64,000 bases of DNA from Catellicoccus marimammalium (GCF_965139335.1 NZ_CBCSEL010000001.1), one strand, 5' to 3'; counted from the stretch's first letter, positions 9,451-19,038 are shown. Translations and numbers: made by a program. The notes: generated by a model not told the origin, from the letters alone.

Positions 9451-9493
9451 CATAAGAAAAGAGAAGAGGGGATACTAGAGTTCTCCTCTTCTC
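9451..9493 (-). terminator. Hairpin between tdcB and permease (attenuator-like)
   Basis: GAGAAGAGGGGA (9461-9472) pairs with TCTCCTCTTCTC (9482-9493) with one G-U pair. On the minus strand it is followed by TTTTCTTATG, a weak U-tract. It probably ends part of the transcription before the permease gene. Confidence 0.6.
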
Positions 9494-9521
9494 CCGTATT
9501 TATTGTCTATTAAGATCTATA

Positions 9522-10514
9522 TTAACGAATAAAGTGTTGTACCACTTCATCGATTTTTGAAAGGTCAATATTTCCTCCAGACACAAGGGCAACTGTTTTC
9601 TTTCCTTTTAAGATTTCAGGATCGATTTTTCCACTAACAATAGCAGCGGTTGGAAGGGCACCTGCACCTTCACAAACGATTTTTGCACGTTGAATTAAAT
9701 CTTTCATCGCGCATTGGATATCTTCTTCATCTACTAAAATCATATCATCTACGATTTCTGTAACTACATCAAAAGTTAATGTACCAGGTACAGCTACTGC
9801 ACAGCCGTCAGCTAAGGTTTTATCTTCTTTGTGAGAAGTAATTTTTCCTTCACGATAAGAAGCAGTCATTCCGTGAATATTTTCTGATTGTACACCGATA
9901 ATTTTAATGTTTGGATTAAATGATTTGGCTGCTACCGCAATACCAGAAATCATTCCTCCACCACCAACAGGAACAATAATATTATCGACATCCCATAATT
10001 GTTCTAAAATTTCTAGTCCAATCGTTCCTTGACCTGCCATGACATATTTATCATCATAAGGTGGAATAAAGACTAGACCACTTTCTTCAACTAATTGAGC
10101 GCATTTTTCTTTTGCTTCATCGAAAAATTCACCATGTAAAATTACTTCAGCACCATAGCCACGGGTGGCATCGACTTTTGATTGTGGTGCGGTTTCAGGC
10201 ATAACAATTGTTGCTTTAACACCTAATAATTTACAAGATAGGGCAACCCCTTGTGCATGGTTCCCAGCAGAACAAGCAATGACGCCACGTTTTTTTTCTT
10301 CTTCAGATAAATGAGAAATGCAATTGAATGCACCACGGAATTTGAAAGATCCAGTTAATTGCATATTTTCTAATTTCAAATAAATATCCCCATCATAGCG
10401 ACTAGACATAAAATAAGATTTAATTAGGGGAGTGAAGCGGGCATAAGGTTTAATCACATTTTTTGCTTCATGAATATCTGTAATATTAACGGGTAATTTT
10501 TTCCAGTTCGTCAT
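9522..10514 (-). CDS. tdcB: Threonine/serine dehydratase, catabolic (TdcB-like)
   Basis: PLP enzyme of 330 residues that deaminates threonine to 2-oxobutyrate (or serine to pyruvate). The PLP lysine is Lys58 in TGSFKFRGA. SAGNHAQGVAL and the glycine loop PVGGGGMISG bind the cofactor. There is no C-terminal ACT regulatory domain, which sets it apart from biosynthetic IlvA of about 400-500 residues. The gene sits between ald and an amino acid permease, so uptake, deamination and pyruvate production are grouped. The exact substrate preference is inferred. Confidence 0.92.
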   Translation of the reverse strand: MTNWKKLPVNITDIHEAKNVIKPYARFTPLIKSYFMSSRYDGDIYLKLENMQLTGSFKFRGAFNCISHLSEEEKKRGVIACSAGNHAQGVALSCKLLGVKATIVMPETAPQSKVDATRGYGAEVILHGEFFDEAKEKCAQLVEESGLVFIPPYDDKYVMAGQGTIGLEILEQLWDVDNIIVPVGGGGMISGIAVAAKSFNPNIKIIGVQSENIHGMTASYREGKITSHKEDKTLADGCAVAVPGTLTFDVVTEIVDDMILVDEEDIQCAMKDLIQRAKIVCEGAGALPTAAIVSGKIDPEILKGKKTVALVSGGNIDLSKIDEVVQHFIR

Positions 10515-10567
10515 TATATATTCCTCTTTTCATCATCATTATCATCATTATTTTGTATTTATCATTT

Positions 10568-11665
10568 TTATAATTCGGTATATTCTGTACCGATAGAATC
10601 TGCTAAAGCTTTAGAAACTACTTTTCCATCATAAACGCTCATTGCGGTATGAATTGGTTCATTTGTTTTTACTGCTTCTTCGATTCCTTTATTGGCAATA
10701 TCTACTAAGTATTCAATATTTCCTTTTGATAAAGCAATGGTTGCTGTACGAGGAACAGCTCCAGGCATATTTGGTACTGCGTAATGAACCACACCATATT
10801 TGACAAAGATAGGATCAGCATGAGAAGTAGGTGCTTCAATCGTTGCTACTGTACCTCCTTGGTCAATGGCAATATCAATGATAACAGAACCTTTTTTCAT
10901 AGATTGAACCATTTCGGTTGTAACTAATTTTGGTGGTTTTGCTCCTGGAATTAAAAGAGTAGAGATGAAGACATCTGCTTTTTTAATGTTTTCTGCTAAT
11001 GATTCTTGGGTAGAAGGGATGATTTCTACAGAATCATTGGTGTAACGATCTTCTAAATACGCGATTTGTTTTTCGCTCTTTTCTAAAATAATGACATGGC
11101 AACCCATACCGATTAACATGTCACAAGCATTGACCGCAGCGTTTCCTCCACCTAAGATAACTGCAGTTCCGGCTTCAATTCCTGGAATTCCTGGAAGTAA
11201 TAATCCTTCACCACCGTATTGTGCTTCTAGGTAGTTAGCACCTAGATAAGCAGCACGACGACCTGCTAAGGCACTCATTGGTTTTAATAAAGTTTGTACT
11301 CCATCAACGATTAAATTTTCAGCTGATACTGCGTACATATTTTTTTTCATCATTTCTTCTGTACATTCTTTATTAGCGGCTAAATGCAAGAATCCCCAAA
11401 TGATTTGTCCTTCTTTAAAGTAACCATATTCACTAGGCATAGGTTCTTTTACTTTTACAATTAAAGGAGCAGTCCAAGCTTCTTCTGTGTCAACAATTTT
11501 TGCTCCAGCAGCTTGATATTCTTCATTTGAAAAACCTGCACCAATTCCGGCATCGCGATCGACTAAAACTTCATGACCTTCTGCTGTCAAAATTTTGACA
11601 TTTTCAGGGGTCATTCCTACGCGACCTTCTCCTTGTTTAGGGTCTTTAATTACTCCAATTTTCAT
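10568..11665 (-). CDS. ald: Alanine dehydrogenase
   Basis: NAD-dependent oxidative deamination of L-alanine to pyruvate and ammonia, or the reverse. 365 residues, near the family length of about 370. The N-terminal catalytic part contains GEGRVGMTPENVKILTAEGH and VKVKEP; the Rossmann part begins with AVILGGGNAAVNACDMLIGM; VPNMPGAVPRTATIALS is a family hallmark. A strong TAAGGAGG ribosome site is 9 nt from the ATG. First gene of the minus-strand unit ald-tdcB-permease. Confidence 0.95.
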   Translation of the reverse strand: MKIGVIKDPKQGEGRVGMTPENVKILTAEGHEVLVDRDAGIGAGFSNEEYQAAGAKIVDTEEAWTAPLIVKVKEPMPSEYGYFKEGQIIWGFLHLAANKECTEEMMKKNMYAVSAENLIVDGVQTLLKPMSALAGRRAAYLGANYLEAQYGGEGLLLPGIPGIEAGTAVILGGGNAAVNACDMLIGMGCHVIILEKSEKQIAYLEDRYTNDSVEIIPSTQESLAENIKKADVFISTLLIPGAKPPKLVTTEMVQSMKKGSVIIDIAIDQGGTVATIEAPTSHADPIFVKYGVVHYAVPNMPGAVPRTATIALSKGNIEYLVDIANKGIEEAVKTNEPIHTAMSVYDGKVVSKALADSIGTEYTEL

Positions 11666-11697
11666 CGTAAGTTCCTCCTTATCGTTGATACATTCGT

Positions 11698-11706
11698 ATT
11701 ATAACA
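11698..11706 (-). promoter_or_regulatory. Extended -10 promoter of ald
   Basis: The minus strand reads TGTTATAAT, a perfect extended -10 element, 33 nt upstream of the ald ATG. No good -35 box is visible, which is usual for extended -10 promoters. Confidence 0.65.
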
Positions 11707-11754
11707 CGATAAAAATCATTACTGATACGATTTATATAAGATTATTTTAAAAAC

Positions 11755-11770
11755 ATGAAAGCGTTTTATT
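11755..11770. promoter_or_regulatory. cre-like site upstream of ald
   Basis: ATGAAAGCGTTTTATT matches the CcpA consensus WTGNAARCGNWWWCAW at 14 of 16 positions. It lies about 50 bp upstream of the ald -10 box, so it could act in activation or repression. A weaker copy around AAGCGTTTTGTT is near 11855. The rest of 11771-12075 is AT-rich with no gene; a 17-bp imperfect hairpin lies at 11974-12015. Confidence 0.5.
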
Positions 11771-11973
11771 TGTGATTTATCTGCACTTCGTCTATTTTCA
11801 TTCATCATAAAAATGAAAAAGAGAAAATAACCTTTATTTTCCATATAAAATAAAAGATTTAAGCGTTTTGTTTTTCATCAAATTAAGATATTTTCCATAA
11901 AATGAAAAGGCAATGAAAATGATAAAAAGAAGAGAAAATGATGAAATGAAGAACAATAATAAGGGATAATTGT

Positions 11974-12015
11974 TTTTTAAGCGAGAAAAATATTTTATTT
12001 TTTCTAGCTTAAAAA
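11974..12015. other. Long imperfect inverted repeat
   Basis: TTTTTAAGCGAGAAAAA (11974-11990) pairs with TTTTTCTAGCTTAAAAA (11999-12015) at 16 of 17 positions around an 8-nt loop. Neither side is followed by a T-run, so it is not a plain terminator. It lies between the divergent ald and rqcH promoters. Confidence 0.45.
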
Positions 12016-12075
12016 GACAAAGAATAAGGCAAAATAAAATTTTTTTATTTTCCTATATAATAGGAGATTGAACAT

Positions 12076-12104
12076 TTGGCAAATAGATAAAAATCACGTA
12101 TGAT
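12076..12104 (+). promoter_or_regulatory. Promoter of rqcH-aro operon
   Basis: TTGGCA (12076-12081) and TATGAT (12099-12104) are separated by 17 nt, 38 nt upstream of the rqcH start. It is the only good promoter-like pair ahead of the whole aro run. Confidence 0.6.
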
Positions 12105-12142
12105 GAAAACAGTATAAATTAGGCGGATATGGGGTGAAAAAA

Positions 12143-13828
12143 ATGTCATTCGATGGAATTTTTTTACATCAAGTACAACAAGAATTGCAAGAACTAGAAA
12201 CAGGACGAATTACGAAAGTACAAAGTCCTTATGAAAACGAAATTATTTTAACTGTACGAGCAAAAGGTAAAAATCATAAATTACTATTATGTACTCATGC
12301 GCAATATGCTCGTATTCAATGCACTACATTACCTTATTTAAATCAAGAACAACCTTCTTTGTTTTGTATGACCTTACGCAAATATATTGATGGGGCATTT
12401 ATTGAAAAAATTGAACAGCAAGGAAATGACCGTGTGATTTGTCTTTCTTTAACAAGAAGAGATGAAATTGGTGATCAAAAATATTATCAATTAATTTTAG
12501 AAATTATGGGACGACATAGTAATCTCCTATTAGTAGAAAAAGAAACAAATAAAATCATTGATTGCTTAAAACATGTAGGAATTCATCAAAATTCTTATCG
12601 AACCTTGTTACCAGGTGCAATCTATCTTTCTGTACCTCACCAAGATAAGAAAAATCCTTTCCAAATGACAAAAGAAGAAGTGTTCCAGTTTTTACATACA
12701 GAAGCACATTCAGCAAAAGAGATTCAAACTGCATTACAAGGAATCGGAAAAGATACAGCTCATGAGCTTTTCTTACGTTTAGATGAAGAAAAAGAAAAAG
12801 TGATGATTTGGAATCAATTTTTCCAAGAATTAGAAAAAGGAACTCCTACATTGACGACCTATGAAGGAAAAGACTATTTATTGCCAATGCCTTATCAGTC
12901 TTTACCAGGAGAAAATGAATTCTTTTCTTCTTATAGTGAGTTATTAGATGTTTATTATGGTGAACGTGTCCAACAAGCACGAGTGCAACAACAAATTGGG
13001 GATATTGCTCATCGTTTACGTCATATTGTGGAAAAAAACACTTTAAAAATTCAAAAGTTGGAAGAACAATTATCAGAAGCAAACGATGCAGAACAATGGA
13101 GACAATATGGAGAGTTGTTAACTACTTATTTACATTTAGTTCCTAAAGGGGCTACAGAAGTTTCCTTACCTAACTATTATAATGAAGAAGGAAAAGATGC
13201 CATCATTCCTTTAGATCCTGCATATTCTCCCAATAAAAATGCACAAAAATATTTCCAAAAATATCAAAAATTGAAAAAAAGTGTAAAAATTGTCCAACAA
13301 CAAATTACTCAAACTAAAGAAGAAAATCAATATTTAGAAAGTATCTTGGCGCAAATGGAGATTGCGACTCCAGAAGATTTACCAGCGATTCAAGAAGAAT
13401 TGTATGCTCAAGGATTTTTAAAAGAAAAGAAACATCGTCGTATGAAGACAAAAAAATCTCAGCCTTTACAATTCCATACTTCTAAAGGGACTCCGATTTA
13501 TGTAGGACGTAATAATTTACAAAATGATGAACTATCTTTGAAAAAAGCGCAAAAAAATGACTACTGGCTACATGCTAAAAATATCCCTGGCTCTCATGTC
13601 ATTTTAAAAACAAGTACACCTACGGATGAAGAAATTGTAGAAGCAGCGACATTAGCTGCCTACTATTCAAAATACCAAAAAGCAGCCAATGTACCGGTAG
13701 ATTATATTCAAGTCAAACATTTACGAAAACCTAATGGCGCAAAACCAGGTTTTGTCGTTTATGAAGGACAAAAATCAACCGTGGTCACGCCAACAAAAGA
13801 AAAAGTAGAGGCATTAAAAGATGAGTAA
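12143..13828 (+). CDS. rqcH: Rqc2/NEMF homologue RqcH (FbpA-like, NFACT protein)
   Basis: Ribosome quality control factor that binds split 50S subunits with peptidyl-tRNA and recruits tRNA-Ala to add alanine tails. Older annotations call it fibronectin-binding protein FbpA/PavA. I start at ATG 12143, 6 nt after GGGGTG; the frame also opens at GTG 12134. The order is an NFACT-N domain (MSFDGIFLHQVQQEL, GRHSNLLLVE), helix-hairpin-helix, a long coiled coil (about 270-420), and an NFACT-R domain with DYWLHAKNIPGSHVILK. 561 residues. It overlaps aroE by 8 nt, so it is the first gene of the aromatic operon. Confidence 0.93.
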   Translation: MSFDGIFLHQVQQELQELETGRITKVQSPYENEIILTVRAKGKNHKLLLCTHAQYARIQCTTLPYLNQEQPSLFCMTLRKYIDGAFIEKIEQQGNDRVICLSLTRRDEIGDQKYYQLILEIMGRHSNLLLVEKETNKIIDCLKHVGIHQNSYRTLLPGAIYLSVPHQDKKNPFQMTKEEVFQFLHTEAHSAKEIQTALQGIGKDTAHELFLRLDEEKEKVMIWNQFFQELEKGTPTLTTYEGKDYLLPMPYQSLPGENEFFSSYSELLDVYYGERVQQARVQQQIGDIAHRLRHIVEKNTLKIQKLEEQLSEANDAEQWRQYGELLTTYLHLVPKGATEVSLPNYYNEEGKDAIIPLDPAYSPNKNAQKYFQKYQKLKKSVKIVQQQITQTKEENQYLESILAQMEIATPEDLPAIQEELYAQGFLKEKKHRRMKTKKSQPLQFHTSKGTPIYVGRNNLQNDELSLKKAQKNDYWLHAKNIPGSHVILKTSTPTDEEIVEAATLAAYYSKYQKAANVPVDYIQVKHLRKPNGAKPGFVVYEGQKSTVVTPTKEKVEALKDE

Positions 13829-14654
13829 AAAAATTATAGCTTTATTTGCTGATCCTGTGGCTCATAGTTTCTCCCCTAGGATGCACACTTATGGTTTTCA
13901 AACTTGGAACATAGATGCAGAATATCTTTTAGTTCAAAGTACACCTGAAACCTTGCAAAAAGATTTTCAAAAGTTAGAAGCACAATATGGAGAACAATTT
14001 ATTGGTGCGAATTTTTCTTTTCCGAATAAAAAAGCAATGCTTACGTTAGCAGATATCAAAGATTCTACAGTCCAAAGAGTAGGGGCAGGCAACACCATTG
14101 TAAAAGAACAAGGACTATGGAAAGCTTATAATACTGATGGGAAAGGCTTTTTCTTGGCGCTAAAAGAAAAAGGGTATGAACTAAAAGGAAAAACATTGAC
14201 TCTTTTAGGAAGTGGTAGTGCCGCAATTTCCATCATTGAACAAGCTCCTTTTTTTGGAATTACAAATATCTATGTGTACTATACAAAGGAATCCTATTAT
14301 CAAAATACAAAGGAAAAACTAGATTTTTTACAAAAAGAAACTCCTTTTTCCTATCAATTGCTTCCGTATACGTCGCAAGATTTTAGGAAAGAAAAGACAG
14401 ATTTTTTTGTCAATACAACCGCAGATAGTTTATTACGAAGGAAAAGAGATTCTTTACAATATCCAGATGCACTCATTTTGGATTTAAATTATGTACCGAA
14501 ATGCTCAACGTTTTTAAAAGAGGCAAAAGCACAAGGTAAAGAGACAATGAATGGACTAGGAATGTTAGTATTTCAAGGAGCATTAGCCTTTGAAAAATGG
14601 TGCCATCATCCATTACCAACAAAAGAGATATGGCCAATGTTAGAAGAAAAATAA
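13821..14654 (+). CDS. aroE: Shikimate dehydrogenase
   Basis: NADPH-dependent reduction of 3-dehydroshikimate to shikimate. 277 residues. The shikimate-binding HSFSP (15-19), the catalytic Lys70 in NFSFPNK (usually NVTIPHK) and Asp106 in NTDGKGF are kept. The nucleotide loop is LLGSGSAA rather than the usual GAGGAA, and the C-terminal NGLGMLVFQGALAF is canonical. The N-terminal half diverges more than its neighbours, but key residues are intact, so I regard it as active. It overlaps rqcH by 8 nt and is followed 33 nt later by aroF. Confidence 0.9.
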   Translation: MSKKIIALFADPVAHSFSPRMHTYGFQTWNIDAEYLLVQSTPETLQKDFQKLEAQYGEQFIGANFSFPNKKAMLTLADIKDSTVQRVGAGNTIVKEQGLWKAYNTDGKGFFLALKEKGYELKGKTLTLLGSGSAAISIIEQAPFFGITNIYVYYTKESYYQNTKEKLDFLQKETPFSYQLLPYTSQDFRKEKTDFFVNTTADSLLRRKRDSLQYPDALILDLNYVPKCSTFLKEAKAQGKETMNGLGMLVFQGALAFEKWCHHPLPTKEIWPMLEEK

Positions 14655-14687
14655 AGAAAGATCAATAGAAAAGGAATAAAGGAAAAA

Positions 14688-15536
14688 ATGGAAAATAAAA
14701 GAAATCATCCCTATTATTTGGGAAGTAGAGAATATCAAAAAGAAGATACCATCATCGATCTTGGGGATTGTAAAATCGGTGGCGGTCATTTTGTAAAAAT
14801 GGCAGGCCCTTGCTCTGTGGAAAGTGAAGAGCAAATTTTACAAACCGCAAAAGCAGTAAAAGAAGCAGGGGGACAAGTACTACGTGGAGGAGCCTTTAAA
14901 CCAAGAACAAATCCTTATTCTTTCCAAGGATTGGGATTAGAGGGGCTACAATTATTGCGTAAAGCCGCAGATCAATATGGATTAAAAGTCGTAACTGAAG
15001 TGATGGATGAAGGACACATCGCGATGGTTCGAGAATATACCGATATTTTTCAAATTGGGGCAAGAAACATGCAAAATTATCGTTTATTAGAAGCCATTGG
15101 AAAAGAAGACAAGCCAGTGCTTTTAAAACGTGGATTAAGTGCCACCATTGATGAATGGCTAAGTGCCGCAGAATATATCGCAAACGAAGGAAATCGACAA
15201 ATTATTCTTGTCGAACGTGGAATTCGTACGTTTGAAACAAAAACAAGAAATACCTTTGATGTCAGTGCGGTTCCTGTGATTCATCGCTTGAGTCACTATC
15301 CTATTTTAGTCGACCCAAGTCATGCTGCAGGGAAAAAAGAATATGTAGAACCTTTAACGTTAGCTGGGGTTGCCGCAGGAGCAGATGGATTTATTATTGA
15401 GATTCATCCACACCCAGAAGAAGCATTGAGTGATGGAGAACAATCTTTATCTTTAAAACAATGGGCTTCACTTTCTCAAAAGGTAGATGCCTTACTCCCC
15501 GTTGTTCAATCGATTTATGATAGAAAGGATTCCTAA
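14688..15536 (+). CDS. aroF: 3-deoxy-7-phosphoheptulonate synthase (DAHP synthase, type I-beta)
   Basis: First step of the shikimate pathway: phosphoenolpyruvate plus erythrose 4-phosphate gives DAHP. 282 residues. Hallmarks are MAGPCSVES (38-46), RGGAFKPRTNPYSFQG, the metal Cys in AGPC, VDPSHAAGK and IEIHPHPEEALSDG. It lacks the N-terminal chorismate-mutase or ferredoxin-like regulatory extension found on some homologues, so feedback control through such a domain is not expected. aroB starts 1 nt after its stop. Confidence 0.95.
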   Translation: MENKRNHPYYLGSREYQKEDTIIDLGDCKIGGGHFVKMAGPCSVESEEQILQTAKAVKEAGGQVLRGGAFKPRTNPYSFQGLGLEGLQLLRKAADQYGLKVVTEVMDEGHIAMVREYTDIFQIGARNMQNYRLLEAIGKEDKPVLLKRGLSATIDEWLSAAEYIANEGNRQIILVERGIRTFETKTRNTFDVSAVPVIHRLSHYPILVDPSHAAGKKEYVEPLTLAGVAAGADGFIIEIHPHPEEALSDGEQSLSLKQWASLSQKVDALLPVVQSIYDRKDS

Positions 15537-15537
15537 A

Positions 15538-16602
15538 ATGGAAGTAGAAGTAAACACCCAACCGAATTATCAAGTAAAAATTGAAAATCATCTTTTTCAA
15601 ACAATTGGAAAAGAAATTCGTCACTATTGGACACCAAGAAAAGTAATGGTAGTCACCGATTATACGGTTCAAGCGCTGTATTATGATGAATTACAAGAAC
15701 AATTACAAAAAGAAGGGTTTGAAGTATTCTTGTTTTCATTTCCTGAAGGGGAACGAAACAAAAGTCTAGAAATCGCGGAACAATTATATGAAGGATTAGC
15801 TGAACAAGGATTCAATCGTGGAGATGGCATTATCGCTTTAGGAGGAGGAGTTGTCGGTGATTTAACTGGATTTGTCGCAGCTACTTATATGCGTGGAATT
15901 CCTTTTTTACAAATTCCAACAACTTTATTAGCTCAAGTCGATAGCAGTATTGGAGGAAAAACTGCGGTTAATTTACCTTTTGGCAAAAACTTAGTAGGAG
16001 CGTTTTATCAACCAGATGCGGTCTTTATTGATCCAATTATGCTACAAACCTTAGAATGGCCTTATTTAGCAGAAGGATTAGCGGAAGTCATTAAAATGGC
16101 AATGATTGGCGATAAAGAACTTTGGGAACATTTACAAACTTTACCATTGGAAAAAGAAGCATTCTTTGCTCAATTACCTTATATCATCACTCGAGCTTGC
16201 CAACAAAAAGCAGATATTGTAAGACAAGATCCTTATGATTATGGTTTACGTCGCAAATTGAACTTTGGCCATACAATTGCTCATGCATTAGAAGCCATTG
16301 ACGATTATAAAGGACTTCGCCATGGGGCAGCTGTAGCCATCGGTATGGTTGCTATTCTACAGCTTGCGTATAAAGAACAATGGATTGAAAACGAAACCAT
16401 GATTGAAGAATTAATTCAATTATTAGAAAAATTCCACTTACCAACCGAATATGATGAAGTCGGTATGGATGAAATTTTTGAATACATCGTTCGTGATAAA
16501 AAAGGAATGAAAGATGAAATCACACTTGTTTTAGTGAACGAAATTGGTCAAAGCTTTTTTAAAACGATTTCTTATGAAGAATTATGGGAAATCTTAGAAT
16601 AG
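15538..16602 (+). CDS. aroB: 3-dehydroquinate synthase
   Basis: Converts DAHP to 3-dehydroquinate using NAD and a divalent metal. I start at ATG 15538, preceded by GAAAGGAT; the longer frame from 15487 runs into aroF. 354 residues. NAD binding GGGVVGDLTGFVAATYMRG, then PTTLLAQVDSSIGGKTAVN, the metal-ligand helices AEGLAEVIK and KLNFGHTIAHALE are present. Second enzyme of the pathway; the next gene is aroC after 10 nt. Confidence 0.96.
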   Translation: MEVEVNTQPNYQVKIENHLFQTIGKEIRHYWTPRKVMVVTDYTVQALYYDELQEQLQKEGFEVFLFSFPEGERNKSLEIAEQLYEGLAEQGFNRGDGIIALGGGVVGDLTGFVAATYMRGIPFLQIPTTLLAQVDSSIGGKTAVNLPFGKNLVGAFYQPDAVFIDPIMLQTLEWPYLAEGLAEVIKMAMIGDKELWEHLQTLPLEKEAFFAQLPYIITRACQQKADIVRQDPYDYGLRRKLNFGHTIAHALEAIDDYKGLRHGAAVAIGMVAILQLAYKEQWIENETMIEELIQLLEKFHLPTEYDEVGMDEIFEYIVRDKKGMKDEITLVLVNEIGQSFFKTISYEELWEILE

Positions 16603-16612
16603 AGGAGAAATT

Positions 16613-17749
16613 ATGAATTTTATTACTGCAGGTGAATCTCATGGACCTTGCCTTACAGGAATCATTGATCACTTTCCAGCAGGATTAACGGTAGATATTG
16701 AAAAGATCAATCAAGCGTTAGCCCAGCGCCAAAAAGGATATGGCCGTGGTGGAAGAATGAAAATCGAACAAGACAAAGTTCAAATTTTATCTGGGATTCG
16801 TCACCAAAAAACAATGGGAAGCCCAATTACTTTTCAAATTGAAAATCGAGATTTTAAAAATTGGCAAAAAGAAATGTCTGCTTTAGAACCTTATGAAACA
16901 AAACGTGGAGTCTATACACCAAGACCAGGACATGCAGATTTAGTTGGTGGGATTAAATATGGACAAGAAGATATGCGCAATGTGTTAGAACGTTCTTCTG
17001 CTCGCGAAACAGCAATGCGAGTTGCTATTGGAGCCTTATGTACTCAATTACTAGAAGTATTGGGCATTACTTTGCAAGGACGCGTTTTTCAAATTGGCCC
17101 AGTAAAAGATCTTGTAGTCGAAGATGAATTTACCACTCATAATGACTTACGTGTTGTCCATGAAGCAGTAGCCGAGGAAATGAAAAACTGGATTCAAAAA
17201 GCCAAAGAAGAAGGAACTACATTAGGTGGAGGCATAGAAGTTATTGTTAAAGGAATGCCTGCAGGAGTTGGCGACTATACGCAGTGGAATCGAAAATTAG
17301 ATGCTCGTCTAAGTTATGCGGTGATGAGTATTAACGCGATGAAAGGTGTTACTTTTGGAGATGGTATTTCCTTAATTCAATCTTTTGGAAAAGACGTGAT
17401 GGATGAAATCGCTTGGAAAGAAGAGGAAGGCTATTATCGTCTTTCTAATCATCTTGGAGGAATTGAAGGGGGTATGTCTACTGGAATGCCAATTCGCTTA
17501 CAAGCGTATATGAAACCTATCCCTACACAATATCATCCACTACAAACCGTAGATGTACGAACAAAAGAAATTTATCAAGCTAGTGTCGAACGTAGCGATC
17601 ATTGCGCTGTACCAAGTGCTAGTTACGTAGTAGAAGCGGTCGTAGCGACAACTTTAGTCGAAATTCTTTGCGAACAATTTACAAGTGACACAGTAGAACA
17701 ATTAAAAGAAGCGGTTGAAAAACAAAGAAAAAGAGGACAAGACTTATGA
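16613..17749 (+). CDS. aroC: Chorismate synthase
   Basis: FMN-dependent last step to chorismate. 378 residues. The three signatures are visible: TAGESHGPCLTGI (5-17), GRGGRMKIEQDKVQ, and RPGHADLVGGIKYGQEDMRN with RSSARETAMRVAIGA just after. An AGAGGAGAA ribosome site precedes the ATG. Its TGA stop overlaps the first ATG of aroA (ATGATGA), implying coupled translation. Confidence 0.97.
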   Translation: MNFITAGESHGPCLTGIIDHFPAGLTVDIEKINQALAQRQKGYGRGGRMKIEQDKVQILSGIRHQKTMGSPITFQIENRDFKNWQKEMSALEPYETKRGVYTPRPGHADLVGGIKYGQEDMRNVLERSSARETAMRVAIGALCTQLLEVLGITLQGRVFQIGPVKDLVVEDEFTTHNDLRVVHEAVAEEMKNWIQKAKEEGTTLGGGIEVIVKGMPAGVGDYTQWNRKLDARLSYAVMSINAMKGVTFGDGISLIQSFGKDVMDEIAWKEEEGYYRLSNHLGGIEGGMSTGMPIRLQAYMKPIPTQYHPLQTVDVRTKEIYQASVERSDHCAVPSASYVVEAVVATTLVEILCEQFTSDTVEQLKEAVEKQRKRGQDL

Positions 17750-19038
17750 TGAATCTTCGTTTTTCTCACCCCTATTTAAAGGGAAAACTACGAGTAGCTA
17801 GTGACAAATCAATCTCTCATCGCGCTTTGATGCTTGGTGCATATAGTAAAGGTAAAACAGAGATTCATCACTTATTACAAGCAAAAGATATCACTTCTAC
17901 AAAAGAGGCTTTACAAAAAGCAGGGGCAATGATCACTGAAGACAACGGTAGAATCATAGTAGAAGGATGCAATCGTCAATGGAAAGAAGAAGAGCTCTTT
18001 TTTGATTTAGGAAATTCAGGAACTTCTGCTCGTCTTTTATCCGGTCTTTTTGCTAACACTACAAAAACGTATCATTTCACAGGAGATGAGTCATTACAAC
18101 AACGCCCTATGAAACGGATTATTGATCCTTTAGAAAAAATGGGCGTTCATTTTACCACTCAAAATATGAAGTTACCTTTTGCTTTTTCTAGTATGGAGTT
18201 ACAAGGAATGACGTATTCATTACCTGTTGCTAGTGCGCAAGTAAAATCTGCAATTTTACTGGCAGGATTATCCGCAAAAGGAGACACAACAGTGATAGAA
18301 ACAATTCCTACTAGAAATCACACAGAAGAAATGTTACCTTTCTTTGGAGGTAGGGTTGAAGTTCAAGAAAAAGAAGAACATACAGAAATTCAACTTGTAG
18401 GAAATCAAGAGTTAGAGGGGACAGAACTATTTGTACCGGCCGATATTTCTTCTGCGGCATTTTTTATCGTAGGAGCAATTTTAACCCCCAAAAGTGACTT
18501 GTACTTAATGGATCTAACAAAAAACAAAACAAGAAATGGTTTGGTTGAGGTTCTACTAAGAATGGGTGCTCATTTGGAGTGGATTCCACAAGAAAATGGA
18601 TTATATCAACTGCATTGCCAATATAGTCCAAACCTAAAAGGAACGATTGTAGAGGGAAAAGAAATTCCCCAATTAATCGATGAACTACCATTACTTGCCT
18701 TAGTAGCAACACAAGCAGAAGGAAAGACGATAGTTCGTAACGCAGAAGAATTGAAAGTAAAAGAATCCAATCGTATTTTATCTACCGCTACAGAATTGAA
18801 AAAACTAGGAGCAGAGATTGTAGTTAAAGAAGATGGATGGGAAATTGCAGGAGATTCTTTATTACATGGAGGCAAGGTAGAAAGCCACCAAGATCATCGA
18901 ATCGCGATGATGCTGATGATTGCTGCTTTGTTGATTCCAGAACCTGTCTTTTTAACAGATGAACAAGCAATGGAGATTTCTTATCCATCTTTTATGAACA
19001 ATTTACAATCTGTTTTGTATGAAGAGTTTATGATATGA
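17746..19038 (+). CDS. aroA: 3-phosphoshikimate 1-carboxyvinyltransferase (EPSP synthase)
   Basis: Adds enolpyruvyl to shikimate 3-phosphate; target of glyphosate. 430 residues with two ATG codons at 17746 and 17749 usable as start. The motifs ASDKSISHRALMLGA, LGNSGTSARLLSG (88-100), SAQVKSAILLAGL and ELKVKESNRI are present; the SAQVKSA form is usual for Gram-positive enzymes. Neither shikimate kinase (aroK) nor dehydroquinase (aroD), tyrA or pheA follows; instead a CpsC-like gene starts 34 nt later. Confidence 0.96.
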   Translation: MMNLRFSHPYLKGKLRVASDKSISHRALMLGAYSKGKTEIHHLLQAKDITSTKEALQKAGAMITEDNGRIIVEGCNRQWKEEELFFDLGNSGTSARLLSGLFANTTKTYHFTGDESLQQRPMKRIIDPLEKMGVHFTTQNMKLPFAFSSMELQGMTYSLPVASAQVKSAILLAGLSAKGDTTVIETIPTRNHTEEMLPFFGGRVEVQEKEEHTEIQLVGNQELEGTELFVPADISSAAFFIVGAILTPKSDLYLMDLTKNKTRNGLVEVLLRMGAHLEWIPQENGLYQLHCQYSPNLKGTIVEGKEIPQLIDELPLLALVATQAEGKTIVRNAEELKVKESNRILSTATELKKLGAEIVVKEDGWEIAGDSLLHGGKVESHQDHRIAMMLMIAALLIPEPVFLTDEQAMEISYPSFMNNLQSVLYEEFMI

